A stretch of 64,000 nucleotides of DNA from CBDAQR01 sp965199055 (GTDB lineage Bacteria; Pseudomonadota; Gammaproteobacteria; Pseudomonadales; Halieaceae), in assembly GCA_965199055.1 (NCBI GenBank), contig CBDAQR010000003.1, positions 124,001 through 188,000 of the forward strand. Direction: 5' to 3'. Below are positions 18,212 through 27,188 of this stretch, one piece after another (position 1 is the stretch's first letter; every line of letters begins with the position of its first letter). A program made the position numbers and the translations under genes. The notes below the pieces were generated by a model. The model had not been told where the DNA came from. It was given only the letters and a program-made list of their open reading frames with translations, and did no database searches.

Positions 18212-18247
18212 GCTTGAATGGGTGCCATCCAAGCCGCGCGCATTATA
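18212..18247 (-). promoter_or_regulatory. nqr operon leader: -10 element plus 5' UTR hairpin
   Basis: On the minus strand a perfect TATAAT lies at 18247-18242, followed by a GC-rich discriminator (GCGCGCGG). About ten bases further into the transcript is an inverted repeat at 18234-18212: two 10-base arms around a 3-base loop. The one mismatch becomes a G-U wobble only in minus-strand RNA, which fits a leader structure of the nqr message. I see no good -35. The hairpin could alternatively end gap transcripts, but it lacks a U run. Confidence 0.5.
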
Positions 18248-18317
18248 CGGAATCCGTCCCCCAAACGCCACAAGCTCCGGGAGACAGATGTTTGATTTTT
18301 ATCACTTTTTGAAGAGC

Positions 18318-19802
18318 TCAGCCGAGCCGTTCGTCATCACCCTGGGGATAGACCGCGTAGTGGACGCCAGCCATCTGTTCCAGAATGCGATGCACCTGAC
18401 AGCTGTAGCCAAATTCGTTGTCATACCAGAGGTATAAAGTGACGTGATCACCACTCACAATCGTCGCCTCCGCGTCGAAAACACAGGCGTGACGCGAGCC
18501 AACAAAGTCGGTGGATACCACCTCGGGGGAGTTAGAGTAGTCGATCTGCTTGTGCAGTGGCGAGTGCAGCGCCATTTTGCGCATGTACTCGTTGACCTCT
18601 TCGACCGTTGTCTCACGATCTAGCGTCAGATTGAGAATAGCCATTGAGACATTCGGTGTGGGCACGCGTATGGCATTACCCGTAAACTTGCCCTCAAATT
18701 GCGGCAACACCTTGCCGACCGCGGTTGCCGCGCCCGTTTCGGTAATGACCATGTTGAGTGCCGCACTACGTCCGCGCCGGTTGGCCTTGTGGTAGTTGTC
18801 GATCAAGTTCTGGTCATTGGTATAGGCATGCACCGTCTCAACGTGACCGGTCTTGATACCAAATTCGTCATCCATCGCCTTCAGCGGAGGCGCTATGGCA
18901 TTGGTAGTGCAAGACGCTGCCGAGATGATGGTGTCATCATCGCTAATATCATTGGAATTGATGCCATGGACGATGTTCTTCATATCGCCCTTGCCAGGTG
19001 CCGTCAGGATGACTTTGGAGACACCTTTTGACTTGAGGTGACGCGATAAACCCTCGGTGTCACGCCACATGCCGGTATTATCGATAATAATTGCGTCATC
19101 AATACCGTACTCGGTGTAATCAATTTCATCCGGCGCGTCGGCGTAGATGACCTTCACCTCATTACCGTTGGCGACGAAGGAGTTATGCTCCTCGTCCACC
19201 CGGATGGTGCCGTCAAACGGACCATGCACGGAATCGCGCTGCAGAAGCGTGGCGCGTTTTTCCAGGTCATTCGAGGCCTTACCCTTGCGCACGACCACAG
19301 CGCGCAGGCGCAGTGTATCGCCACCATCTGCCTTTTCCGCCAGCAGACGAGCCATGAGACGACCGATGCGACCAAAGCCATACAGTACGACATCCCGCGG
19401 CTTATCGATGGGCTTGGCGTTGCTACCAATGAGGTCTGCCACCTGCTGCTTGACGTATTTCTTAACGCTTAGACCCGCGGGGCGACCTTCGGCCTCGTAA
19501 CCCACCGCGATTCGGCCCACGTCGATGTGGGCGGTACCCAGATCGAGACTGGCCAGTGCCTTGATGACCGGATACGTTTCTTTCTCTGACAGCTCGTTCT
19601 GCTCGACGTTACGGACGTAACGATGGTCCTGCATGATGTCGAGTACCGACTGATTAACCAGGCACTGTCCATAAATATAAGTTTTGACACTGTTTTCACG
19701 GCTCAGCTTACCTACCAGCGGGATCATGGCTTCGGCGAGGGCTTCCCGGTCTTTCCAGTCTTTGAAATAGTCGTCTGGGCGACTGCGCTTGCGTTCGGTC
19801 AC
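18318..19802 (-). CDS. Glyceraldehyde-3-phosphate dehydrogenase, long form
   Basis: Oxidises glyceraldehyde-3-phosphate with NAD(P) and phosphate. 494 aa, about 150 more than the classical enzyme: residues 1-135 are an N-terminal extension (starting MTERKRSRPDDYFKDWKDRE), as in the long GAPDHs of Pseudomonas and relatives. The Rossmann motif YGFGRIGRLM is at 141-150. The catalytic Cys298 is in SAASCTTN; HAYTNDQNLIDNYHKANRRGR and a C-terminal YLWYDNEFGYSCQV complete the domain. Divergent from mfd. Its location between nqr and mfd matches what I recall from Pseudomonas. Confidence 0.93.
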   Translation of the reverse strand: MTERKRSRPDDYFKDWKDREALAEAMIPLVGKLSRENSVKTYIYGQCLVNQSVLDIMQDHRYVRNVEQNELSEKETYPVIKALASLDLGTAHIDVGRIAVGYEAEGRPAGLSVKKYVKQQVADLIGSNAKPIDKPRDVVLYGFGRIGRLMARLLAEKADGGDTLRLRAVVVRKGKASNDLEKRATLLQRDSVHGPFDGTIRVDEEHNSFVANGNEVKVIYADAPDEIDYTEYGIDDAIIIDNTGMWRDTEGLSRHLKSKGVSKVILTAPGKGDMKNIVHGINSNDISDDDTIISAASCTTNAIAPPLKAMDDEFGIKTGHVETVHAYTNDQNLIDNYHKANRRGRSAALNMVITETGAATAVGKVLPQFEGKFTGNAIRVPTPNVSMAILNLTLDRETTVEEVNEYMRKMALHSPLHKQIDYSNSPEVVSTDFVGSRHACVFDAEATIVSGDHVTLYLWYDNEFGYSCQVHRILEQMAGVHYAVYPQGDDERLG

Positions 19803-19913
19803 TGTGGCTCCAGGGTTGGAGAGGTTTAAAGGCGCGTATTATCTTCATATGGTGACCCTCACGCAAGCTGGCTACAATAGCGCCCCCCGAAGAGTACAAG
19901 ACAAGCGCAGCCC

Positions 19914-22900
19914 GTGTTCAAACCCCTGCTAGAAACCCTGGTCTGGCCACCCAAACAAGGCTCCCGGACGGCCCTAGGCCCCCTCGCTGGCAGCGCACCT
20001 GCCCGACTACTATGCGAGTTGAGCGACTACACCGGTTTTCAGCTGGTCATCACCCCGGATACTCTGACCGCCAACACCCTGCAACGGGAGATTGAGTTTT
20101 ATAACCGCTCTATCGGCGCAGAAGTTTTGCACTTTCCCGACTGGGAAACACTGCCCTACGACAATTTCTCGCCACACCAGGATATCGTCTCTGAACGCCT
20201 GCACACCCTGTACCGTCTGCCGCGGATGCAGGCCGGTATTTTGTTAGTACCGGTGCCCACACTCATGCACCGCTTGCCGCCTGCAGAGTACATCGCAGGC
20301 AACAGTCTGGTTCTGCAAACTGGACAGGAACTGGACAGCCTGAACTTTCGTCGCAATCTCGAACGCAATGGCTACCAGGCTGTTGAAACCGTTTACGAGC
20401 ATGGTGAGTTTGCCCAGCGCGGCTCCTTGCTCGATATTTTTCCGATGGGTACGGATCTGCCCTACCGCATCGACGTCTTCGACGATCAAGTTGAAACTTT
20501 GCGTACCTTCGACCCGGAGACGCAGCGCACCATCGAAAAGGTAGAGTCCATCGATCTGCTGCCGGCCCGCGAGTTTGCGCTCAACCGCGCCGCGATTCAG
20601 CTGTTCCAGCATAACTGGCACGAGGCCTTTAATGTCGACCACGAGGCCTGCCCGGTTTATAACGATGTCAGCGCCGGCCGCGCCCCAGCCGGCGCGGAAT
20701 ACTACCTGCCGCTGTTCTTTGAGCGCTGTGACACCCTTTTCGACTATCTCCCCGAGGACGCGACAGTCATCGCCATAGGCGAACACCACAGCGCGGCACA
20801 AAACTTCTGGACCGAAGTCGGCAATCGCTTTGAGGAGTTCGGCATCGATTCACGACGTCCCCTGCTACCACCGACGCGAGCATTTATTCCGGTCGAGGAT
20901 CTCTACCAACAGTTGCGCAATTACCCGGCGCTGGAACTGCGCACTGACCCCGAGGCGCCGGTGCACCATCGCCTCGAACTCAAGCCGCCGCCGGATATGA
21001 CTTCTGAGAAGCACAGCGATTCTCCCTCGGACGCGTTGCACAGCTTCCTGGAAGAACACCAGGGCCCGGTCCTGCTTTGCGCAGAAACCGCCGGCCGTCG
21101 CGAGATCCTGTTGGAGTTACTGCAGCAGCGTCAGCTGGAGCCCATAGCCGTCGATGACTGGGACGAGTTCGAACAAACTCAACCCGCCTTCGCCATTACC
21201 ACGGCGCCGATTGATCGCGGTATCTATCAAGGCCCAGGGCTGCCCACGCTGATAAGCGAAGCACAGCTCTTCGGCAATCGCGTCGCCCAGCGCCGGCGGC
21301 GGGAAGACACGGCAGCGACGCAAGCCAATATCTACAAGAACATTAACGAGCTGCGCCCCGGCGTCCCAGTTGTGCACATCGATCATGGTATTGGCCGCTA
21401 CAAGGGGCTCGAGGCGCTGGACATCGATGATCAGCTCACAGAATTTCTGACCCTGGAATACGCCGGCGGCGACAAGCTCTACGTGCCAGTTGCCTCTTTG
21501 CATCTCATCAGTCGCTATACGGGCAGTGATCCGGACCTCGCGCCACTACACCGCCTGGGCAGCGATCAATGGGAGAAAGCGCGACGCAAAGCCCGTGAAA
21601 AAGTTAATGATGTGGCGGCCGAGCTGCTGGAAATCTATGCCCGCCGCGAGGCCCGCCAGGGTTTTTGCTACCCCGCTACGGGCGACGAGTTCGCCCGTTT
21701 CTCCGTCGAGTTTCCCTTCGAAGAAACCCCTGACCAGGAAGAAGCGATTCGAGCGGTGGTAGCGGACATGTGCAGCCCCCAGGTGATGGATCGACTCGTT
21801 TGTGGCGACGTGGGGTTTGGCAAGACAGAGGTGGCCATGCGGGCCGCCTTCATCGCCGCGCAATCCAATAAACAGGTTGCCGTGCTGGTACCCACCACGC
21901 TGCTAGCGCAGCAGCATTACAATTCCTTCACCGATCGGTTCGCAGAGTGGCCGGTGCAGGTGGATGTGATTTCCCGATTCCGCAGCGCGGCAGAGCAGAA
22001 AGAGGTTGCGCGCAAGGTTGCCAACGGCAAGGTCGATATTCTGATTGGCACACACAAATTGCTGCAAAGTGATATCAAGTATCAGGACCTGGGACTACTC
22101 ATCATCGACGAGGAGCACCGCTTTGGGGTTAAGCAGAAAGACCGCATTAAGGCCTTAAGGGCCGAGGTCGATATTCTAACGCTGACTGCCACGCCGATAC
22201 CCCGCACGCTAAACATGGCCCTGGGCGGCATGCGTGACCTCTCGATCATCGCGACGCCACCGGCCCGTCGTCTGTCGATTAAAACCTTCGTGCGCGAACA
22301 CAATATTGCCCTGGTAAAAGAGGCCATCCTGCGGGAAACCCTGCGCGGTGGACAGGTGTATTTTCTGCACAATGAAGTGAAGTCGATCGAGGAGTCAGCC
22401 CGCAAATTGCGGGAGCTGGTTCCGGAGCTAAACATCGGCATCGCCCACGGCCAAATGCGCGAGCAGCAACTGGAACAGGTGATGCGCGCATTCTATCACC
22501 AGCACTACCACATCCTGCTGTGCACAACGATCATTGAAACCGGCATCGACGTACCCAATGCCAACACCATCATTATTGAGCGCGCAGACCGCTTTGGTCT
22601 CGCGCAACTCCACCAGTTGCGGGGGCGAGTCGGCCGCTCACATCACCAGGCCTATGCCTATCTGCTGTGCCCGCCGCAGTCCGCCCTGACCAGTGACGCC
22701 GAGAAACGTCTCGATGCAATTGCGGCGGCCGGGGACCTGGGCGCGGGTTACCTGCTGGCGACCCACGACCTGGAGATTCGCGGTGCGGGGGAGTTACTTG
22801 GCGAAGAACAGAGCGGTCAGATACAGAGCGTTGGCTATGCACTGTACATGGACATGTTGGAACGCGCGGTTAAATCACTGCAAAAAGGCGAGCTACCGGG

Positions 22901-23369
22901 AGAGGCTGAAGACGAGGAAACGGAGGTCAACCTTAGGATCCCTGCTCTTATCGCCGACGACTATCTGCCGGATATCAACGGTCGACTGGTGCTGTATAAA
23001 CGCATCGCGGCAGCGGCCAACTATGATGAGCTGAAAGATCTGCAGGTAGAGATGATCGACCGCTTTGGCCTGCTGCCCGACGCCGCGCGTAACCTGTTCA
23101 AGCTGGCCGAGACACGCCTGCTCAGCAGTGGCTTAGGCGTCAGCAAAGTCGATGCGGGAGAACGCGGCGGATTTATTGAATTTGCTGACAACACTAACGT
23201 CAATCCACTCGCTCTGGTTAAACTGGTACAAGGACAACCGGAGCTGTATCGCCTGACCAACGGCAATAGGCTGCGTTTTGATTGTGAATTACCCGATCAC
23301 GAGGAACGTTATTTGTTCGTGCACCAGCTGATTGAATTGCTCGCGCGTGCCGCCGAGGATGCCGCGTGA
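19914..23369 (+). CDS. mfd: Transcription-repair coupling factor Mfd
   Basis: Removes RNA polymerase stalled at lesions and recruits UvrA. 1151 aa, in order: UvrB-like N-terminal domain (1-350), RNA-polymerase-interaction domain (HIDHGIGRYKGLEALDI near 490), and RecG-like helicase (Walker A CGDVGFGKTEVAM near 630, DEEHRFGVKQK near 730, TATPIPRTLNMAL near 760, QLRGRVGRSHHQAYAYLL near 900). The C-terminal TRCF domain with EIRGAGELLGEEQSGQ closes it. Start is GTG 19914; no closer ATG matches the family N-terminus. Its TGA overlaps the GTG of csiV (GTGA). Confidence 0.97.
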   Translation: MFKPLLETLVWPPKQGSRTALGPLAGSAPARLLCELSDYTGFQLVITPDTLTANTLQREIEFYNRSIGAEVLHFPDWETLPYDNFSPHQDIVSERLHTLYRLPRMQAGILLVPVPTLMHRLPPAEYIAGNSLVLQTGQELDSLNFRRNLERNGYQAVETVYEHGEFAQRGSLLDIFPMGTDLPYRIDVFDDQVETLRTFDPETQRTIEKVESIDLLPAREFALNRAAIQLFQHNWHEAFNVDHEACPVYNDVSAGRAPAGAEYYLPLFFERCDTLFDYLPEDATVIAIGEHHSAAQNFWTEVGNRFEEFGIDSRRPLLPPTRAFIPVEDLYQQLRNYPALELRTDPEAPVHHRLELKPPPDMTSEKHSDSPSDALHSFLEEHQGPVLLCAETAGRREILLELLQQRQLEPIAVDDWDEFEQTQPAFAITTAPIDRGIYQGPGLPTLISEAQLFGNRVAQRRRREDTAATQANIYKNINELRPGVPVVHIDHGIGRYKGLEALDIDDQLTEFLTLEYAGGDKLYVPVASLHLISRYTGSDPDLAPLHRLGSDQWEKARRKAREKVNDVAAELLEIYARREARQGFCYPATGDEFARFSVEFPFEETPDQEEAIRAVVADMCSPQVMDRLVCGDVGFGKTEVAMRAAFIAAQSNKQVAVLVPTTLLAQQHYNSFTDRFAEWPVQVDVISRFRSAAEQKEVARKVANGKVDILIGTHKLLQSDIKYQDLGLLIIDEEHRFGVKQKDRIKALRAEVDILTLTATPIPRTLNMALGGMRDLSIIATPPARRLSIKTFVREHNIALVKEAILRETLRGGQVYFLHNEVKSIEESARKLRELVPELNIGIAHGQMREQQLEQVMRAFYHQHYHILLCTTIIETGIDVPNANTIIIERADRFGLAQLHQLRGRVGRSHHQAYAYLLCPPQSALTSDAEKRLDAIAAAGDLGAGYLLATHDLEIRGAGELLGEEQSGQIQSVGYALYMDMLERAVKSLQKGELPGEAEDEETEVNLRIPALIADDYLPDINGRLVLYKRIAAAANYDELKDLQVEMIDRFGLLPDAARNLFKLAETRLLSSGLGVSKVDAGERGGFIEFADNTNVNPLALVKLVQGQPELYRLTNGNRLRFDCELPDHEERYLFVHQLIELLARAAEDAA

Positions 23370-24439
23370 AAGCCTGGATAGTCCTATTGGGATCGCTGTT
23401 GTCGCTGGTTGCCCACGCACAGGAGGAGGCAAGCCCGGATCAGCCGGACGACCCCAACTGGTTTCGCGTTGAGTTATTGGTATTCAGCAATGACTCGGCC
23501 GCCGCCAGAAATAGCGAACTCTGGGAGCCCCTGCCCGAGCTGACCTATCCCGATCGCTCCATGGCACTGGCTACCGACACGCCCCCGCGCATGGCCGCAG
23601 ACACCATCTATGAATTGCTGCCTATTGAATCGCAACTGCCCCCACTATTTGACCTGTACTGGAGTGAGAGCACTGAGCAGCTCCTGTGGCGCTACGATTG
23701 GGAGCAGCCGACCCGTCAGCCTGTTACGACTATCGAGCCCGTGTACGAACTCACTGTCCCTGTGGCTTTCACGCCACTGCCGCGCAGCGAGCAGGAGTTT
23801 GGCGCTGAACACCGTCGGCTGGACCGGTCCAAGGACACTCGAGTGCTATGGCATGGCGCGTGGCTGCAGCCGATGCGAGACGCAGACACCGCCACTCCCC
23901 TGCGGCTTGAAACGGCAGCAATAGACAGCGATTTTCCGGAGCTGCAGGGCACTGTGAAGCTCTATGTGAGTCGCTATCTGCATATCGAAACCAATCTATG
24001 GCTCAATACCAACGGCGATTATCTGCAAAGCGATTGGCGAATGCCGGCCCCGCCGGTCAGTCCGATCGAAGAACCACTGGAGATATCACCTTTCCAGTTA
24101 TCCGTCGAAGCAGACTGGCTCGACGTCGAAAATACAGCAGAGGTCTCACCAGAGCCTGCTGCTATAGAACTCGCCGTAGCTGCCAAGGAAGAATCAGAGG
24201 ACGACGCGCCTGCTGACGACGCTGCGCCATGGAGCGAAGCGGACGTGGAAGCCTTTTTGGCCGAGCCTTACTATCCTTTCCGTCATGCTGTTCTGGTCGA
24301 ACAACGCCGCCGCATGCGCAGCGGAGAACTGCACTATATCGATCATCCCATGCTCGGCTTGTTGATTCGCATTCAGCGCTACGAATTTGAGCCCTTTGTT
24401 AATGAGTCTCAAGCCACTGATGTAGCAGGTTCCCAATAA
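23366..24439 (+). CDS. csiV: CsiV-family peptidoglycan-binding periplasmic protein
   Basis: 357 aa with a signal peptide (MKAWIVLLGSLLSLVAHA) and the family N-terminal strand WFRVELLVFSND...SELWEPLPEL. The C-terminal part has YPFRHAVLVEQRRRMRSGELHYIDHPMLG, another family block. CsiV of Vibrio activates a penicillin-binding protein through LpoA; the function here is inferred by homology. The GTG start overlaps the mfd stop by four bases; a CsiV gene after mfd is a conserved arrangement. The last 41 bases overlap the convergent phosphorylase gene. Confidence 0.83.
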   Translation: MKAWIVLLGSLLSLVAHAQEEASPDQPDDPNWFRVELLVFSNDSAAARNSELWEPLPELTYPDRSMALATDTPPRMAADTIYELLPIESQLPPLFDLYWSESTEQLLWRYDWEQPTRQPVTTIEPVYELTVPVAFTPLPRSEQEFGAEHRRLDRSKDTRVLWHGAWLQPMRDADTATPLRLETAAIDSDFPELQGTVKLYVSRYLHIETNLWLNTNGDYLQSDWRMPAPPVSPIEEPLEISPFQLSVEADWLDVENTAEVSPEPAAIELAVAAKEESEDDAPADDAAPWSEADVEAFLAEPYYPFRHAVLVEQRRRMRSGELHYIDHPMLGLLIRIQRYEFEPFVNESQATDVAGSQ

Positions 24440-25136
24440 CCGCTATTTCCCGATCCAGGATCTGTTGCATCGCTTCCAGCGTGATCGGCACATCGCTCAG
24501 ACCGGCTGCAGGATTAACGACGAGACAGATAGAGGCATACTCAAGCCCTAGCTCAGCTGCAAGAGCGGCTTCCGGCATTCCTGTCATGCCGACAACGTCA
24601 CAGCCTTCGCGACGCATGCGCTGGATCTCCGCCGCCGTCTCCAGTCGAGGCCCCTGGGTCACGCCATAGGTGCCGGTGGGTGCACAGTCGATATGCAGAT
24701 TCTCTGCGGCCGCCAACAATTCGCTGCGCAACGTGGCGCTATAGGGTTCCGTAAAGTCGATATGCTCCAGCGCCTGGCCGTCTCCGTAATAGGTATGCGC
24801 ACGATCGTAGGTGTAGTCGATGATCTGGTCAGGGAGCATGATTCGACCTGGCGCCATGGTATCGAGGATGCCGCCAACGGCGTTCACTCCCACTACACAG
24901 CGCACCCCAAGTTCACGCAAGGCCCACAGGTTCGCTCGATAATTGATGCGATGCGGTGCTATCAGATGAGGAATACCGTGGCGCGCCAGGAAAAACAGCT
25001 TATGACCGCGGAAATCCCCTTCTAAAACCGGATGCGAGCTCGACCCCCAGGGGGTGTCTAGCGCATGTTCCGCCACGGTTTCCATACCGTCGAGTCGATT
25101 GAGTCCCGTGCCACCGATGAGTGCTACTTCAGTCAA
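24399..25136 (-). CDS. S-methyl-5'-thioinosine phosphorylase (PNP/MTAP family)
   Basis: Phosphorolysis of methylthioinosine to hypoxanthine in the Pseudomonas-type methylthioadenosine salvage route. 245 aa of the trimeric nucleoside phosphorylase family: phosphate site IGGTG at residues 8-12, FLARHG with RINYRANLWAL near 55-70, NAVGGI near 85, the PNP signature QGPRLETAAEIQRMRREGCDVVGMT near 155-180, and the purine-site end near 205. I favour thioinosine over thioadenosine substrate on the basis of the similar Pseudomonas gene next to csiV/mfd; sequence alone does not settle it. Confidence 0.8.
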   Translation of the reverse strand: MTEVALIGGTGLNRLDGMETVAEHALDTPWGSSSHPVLEGDFRGHKLFFLARHGIPHLIAPHRINYRANLWALRELGVRCVVGVNAVGGILDTMAPGRIMLPDQIIDYTYDRAHTYYGDGQALEHIDFTEPYSATLRSELLAAAENLHIDCAPTGTYGVTQGPRLETAAEIQRMRREGCDVVGMTGMPEAALAAELGLEYASICLVVNPAAGLSDVPITLEAMQQILDREIAVIGNLLHQWLETH

Positions 25137-25404
25137 AATCTTGCCCCAATATTTTTCGCCAATGCTTATACGTTTTTTTCATTTGCAGCTTAGTCCGTAA
25201 TACCTCTACACGCTTAAAACCACTACACCGATCTTTCTCTGCTTAGTGGCGTTTCGAATAAGCCTTTGAATTCTCAATCAAAGTTGCTGGGCCTATAGCA
25301 AGAGCCTATTTATACAGGATTTTTTATGCGCTTTGCTCATAATGGACAGCACCCTCCATTTTGATATGTTAGCTCTAAACACCGCTAGGAAACGAGGCAA
25401 GGAG

Positions 25405-25722
25405 ATGAAGTTACTCGGTCCCAATGTAGGCACCTGGTACAAGGATTTGCAAACTGGCGCCAGCTTCGAGGTTGTGGCTTGGGACCCTGAAACCTTAACC
25501 GTTGAAACACAGCATATTGATGGTGAGGTCAGTGAGTACGACATCGATTCCTGGCGCGAGTTACTGTTGGTCAATATCGAAGAACCGGAGGACTGGCGCA
25601 ATCCTTTCGAGCTGGATTCCGAAGACGGCGTCGATCCCGATCTACCCTACCACCCCGAAGACTGGTCCGGGCCTCTCAATGGCATTGAACCGGAGTTCAT
25701 GAACGGAGTGGAAGACTACTAA
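25405..25722 (+). CDS. DUF6763-type small acidic protein
   Basis: 105 aa, strongly acidic, no signal peptide. It starts MKLLGPNVGTWYKDLQTGASFEVVAWDPE, followed by a beta-rich stretch ending EYDIDSWREL, then a Pro/Asp-rich tail (DSEDGVDPDLPYHPEDW). The ATG at 25405 has AAGGAG directly upstream; the longer frame from 25333 is not supported. It sits between an AT-rich 268-base intergenic region, where I see no gene, and the lexA control region. Function unknown; the DUF name is from memory of similar proteins. Confidence 0.75.
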   Translation: MKLLGPNVGTWYKDLQTGASFEVVAWDPETLTVETQHIDGEVSEYDIDSWRELLLVNIEEPEDWRNPFELDSEDGVDPDLPYHPEDWSGPLNGIEPEFMNGVEDY

Positions 25723-25746
25723 ACGGGGTTTGCACCCCCTCTATTA

Positions 25747-25781
25747 CTGTATATAATCACAGCATCTGTACAAATAAACAG
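25747..25781 (+). promoter_or_regulatory. Two tandem LexA (SOS) boxes controlling lexA
   Basis: Two perfect CTG-N10-CAG operators lie in a row: 25747-25762 (CTGTATATAATCACAG) and 25766-25781 (CTGTACAAATAAACAG), with start-to-start spacing of 19 bases, about two helical turns on one face. The second ends immediately at the GAGGTG ribosome site of lexA. The paired arrangement is the same as in the E. coli lexA promoter and indicates autorepression. Confidence 0.95.
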
Positions 25782-25793
25782 AGGTGCAATGCT

Positions 25794-26396
25794 GTGGAAA
25801 AACTCACGCAACGGCAACAACAGGTTCTCGACGTTATCCGCGATCATATCGATCAGACGGGCTACCCCCCTACCCGCGCCGATATTGCGCAGGAGTTGGG
25901 TTTCAAGTCGGCCAATGCAGCCGAGGAACACCTCAAAGCGCTCGCGCGCAAAGGCGCTATAGAGATCATCGCTGGTGCCTCTCGCGGGATCAGGTTGCCG
26001 GAAGAACCCGGCATACCTGTCGTTGGCAGGGTTGCTGCGGGTAACCCTATTCTGGCGCAGGAGCACATCGAAGATTATTGCGATATGCCCGCCTCATTCT
26101 TCAAGCCCAGCGCCGACTACTTCCTGAAAGTTCAGGGCGACAGCATGATCGATATTGGCATCTTTGACGAAGATCTATTGGCTGTACACCGCACCACCGA
26201 TGTGCGCGAAGGCGATATTGTGGTTGCGCGCATCGATGATGAAGTCACGGTGAAGCGCTTAAAGTACGGCGCAACGAAGGCGGAGCTGCAGCTACTGCCT
26301 GAAAACGCAGACTATGAGCCTATCAATGTCGATTTGAGCAGCCAGGATTTTGCGATAGAAGGCATTAGCGTAGGGGTGTTACGCCGCGGTTCATGA
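25794..26396 (+). CDS. lexA: LexA repressor
   Basis: SOS regulator of 200 aa. The N-terminal winged helix has QELGFKSANAAEEHLKALARKG as the recognition region (residues 33-53). The self-cleavage site is Ala82-Gly83 in RVAAGNP. The catalytic Ser117 is in GDSMID and Lys154 in VTVKRLK, all two residues offset from E. coli numbering. The GTG start at 25794 follows GAGGTG by 7 bases; the nearby ATG at 25789 is out of frame. No sulA-like or nagZ gene adjoins. Confidence 0.98.
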   Translation: MEKLTQRQQQVLDVIRDHIDQTGYPPTRADIAQELGFKSANAAEEHLKALARKGAIEIIAGASRGIRLPEEPGIPVVGRVAAGNPILAQEHIEDYCDMPASFFKPSADYFLKVQGDSMIDIGIFDEDLLAVHRTTDVREGDIVVARIDDEVTVKRLKYGATKAELQLLPENADYEPINVDLSSQDFAIEGISVGVLRRGS

Positions 26397-26418
26397 GGGC
26401 TTTGCGTTCTGCTTATGC

Positions 26419-26643
26419 TTAGTGCAGGACGCGGGTCGTTTCTTCGGTAAACTCTTCGCCCAGTTCAATCTCGCCCTGTTCGGCAAGTTGTGCGGCCGCC
26501 TGAATGCCGGCCTGTATCATCGCCCTGGCCACCTCTAGGGTGCCATCCATCAGGTACACACGAGACTCCTCCGAAAACTGAATGACAACCAGCGGTTCGC
26601 CATCGTCATCGGAGCGCTGTAACACGATTTCGCCATCGGGCAA
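26419..26643 (-). CDS. Small conserved acidic protein, start uncertain
   Basis: At least 74 aa. PDGEIVLQRSDDDGEPLVVIQFSEES is followed by an amphipathic helix (EVARAMIQAGIQAAAQLAEQG). No ATG opens this frame. The TTG at 26643 lacks a clear ribosome site, and the frame runs five codons further up (CTG GAA ATC GTT GAA), giving LEIVELPDGE, which looks like the real protein start. An ATG at 26677 is in another frame and reaches a stop after ten codons, so a start-proximal frameshift is possible. Function unknown; no domain recognised. Confidence 0.65.
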   Translation of the reverse strand: MPDGEIVLQRSDDDGEPLVVIQFSEESRVYLMDGTLEVARAMIQAGIQAAAQLAEQGEIELGEEFTEETTRVLH

Positions 26644-26714
26644 TTCAACGATTTCCAGAAAGGATGAGGATACTCATTACCTCTTGTGGTGGGTGCTTTC
26701 ATTCATTCTAGCAA

Positions 26715-27188
26715 CTAGCACTCCTCTAGGCTATCGCTCATGCGATCCATGAGATCGCTCAAACTGGAGTGCCAGTGCTCGAGGCCCTCTATGGTCCAGG
26801 GAGAACTCACCATCTGAATGCCCAATTGCATTCCTGCGGTGGGACGGGCTGACTCCTGTACCGCGAGCAAGTCTGCTAACCAGCCATCGGCAGCCTCAAG
26901 ATTGCGTAGCTCGACAAGCTCACCCCGCAGGGGCTCCTCGCCATCCAGGTACGTAACCGCTTGCGCAACGTTCACGGGGGGAGCCACGACGGGAAGCGTG
27001 GTCCCGGTCAGTTCCAATAGAAACCAGCCGTAAGCACGCTGCAGATGAAATTGAATAGACTGCCCCAGCGATTCGAGCAGAACACTGGCTGGGTGCAATT
27101 CTCGCTCAAGCTCCGCCCGCAGGAACTGCATATGCAAGGCTGCAAAGTATAGGTGCTGATTGGCCCTGGATCTGGCGTCTGCGCTCAC
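26715..27188 (-). CDS. DUF6586-like helical protein downstream of topA
   Basis: 157 aa starting with GTG at 27188, which overlaps the topA TGA (GTGA). The visible pattern is mostly helical: RANQHLYFAALHMQFLRAELERE near residue 9, an HLQRAYGWFLLEL segment, and a C-terminal SLSDLMDRMSDSLEEC. No membrane helix or catalytic motif. A similar gene sits next to topA in Pseudomonas, as I recall, which supports the family assignment. Role unknown. Confidence 0.78.
   Translation of the reverse strand: MSADARSRANQHLYFAALHMQFLRAELERELHPASVLLESLGQSIQFHLQRAYGWFLLELTGTTLPVVAPPVNVAQAVTYLDGEEPLRGELVELRNLEAADGWLADLLAVQESARPTAGMQLGIQMVSSPWTIEGLEHWHSSLSDLMDRMSDSLEEC

Noticed and set aside
19855..19880. mfd promoter (GTGACC ... 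TACAAT)
   Set aside because: The -10-like TACAAT is plausible but the -35 match is poor and the GTG start is only about 40 bases away; too weak to list.
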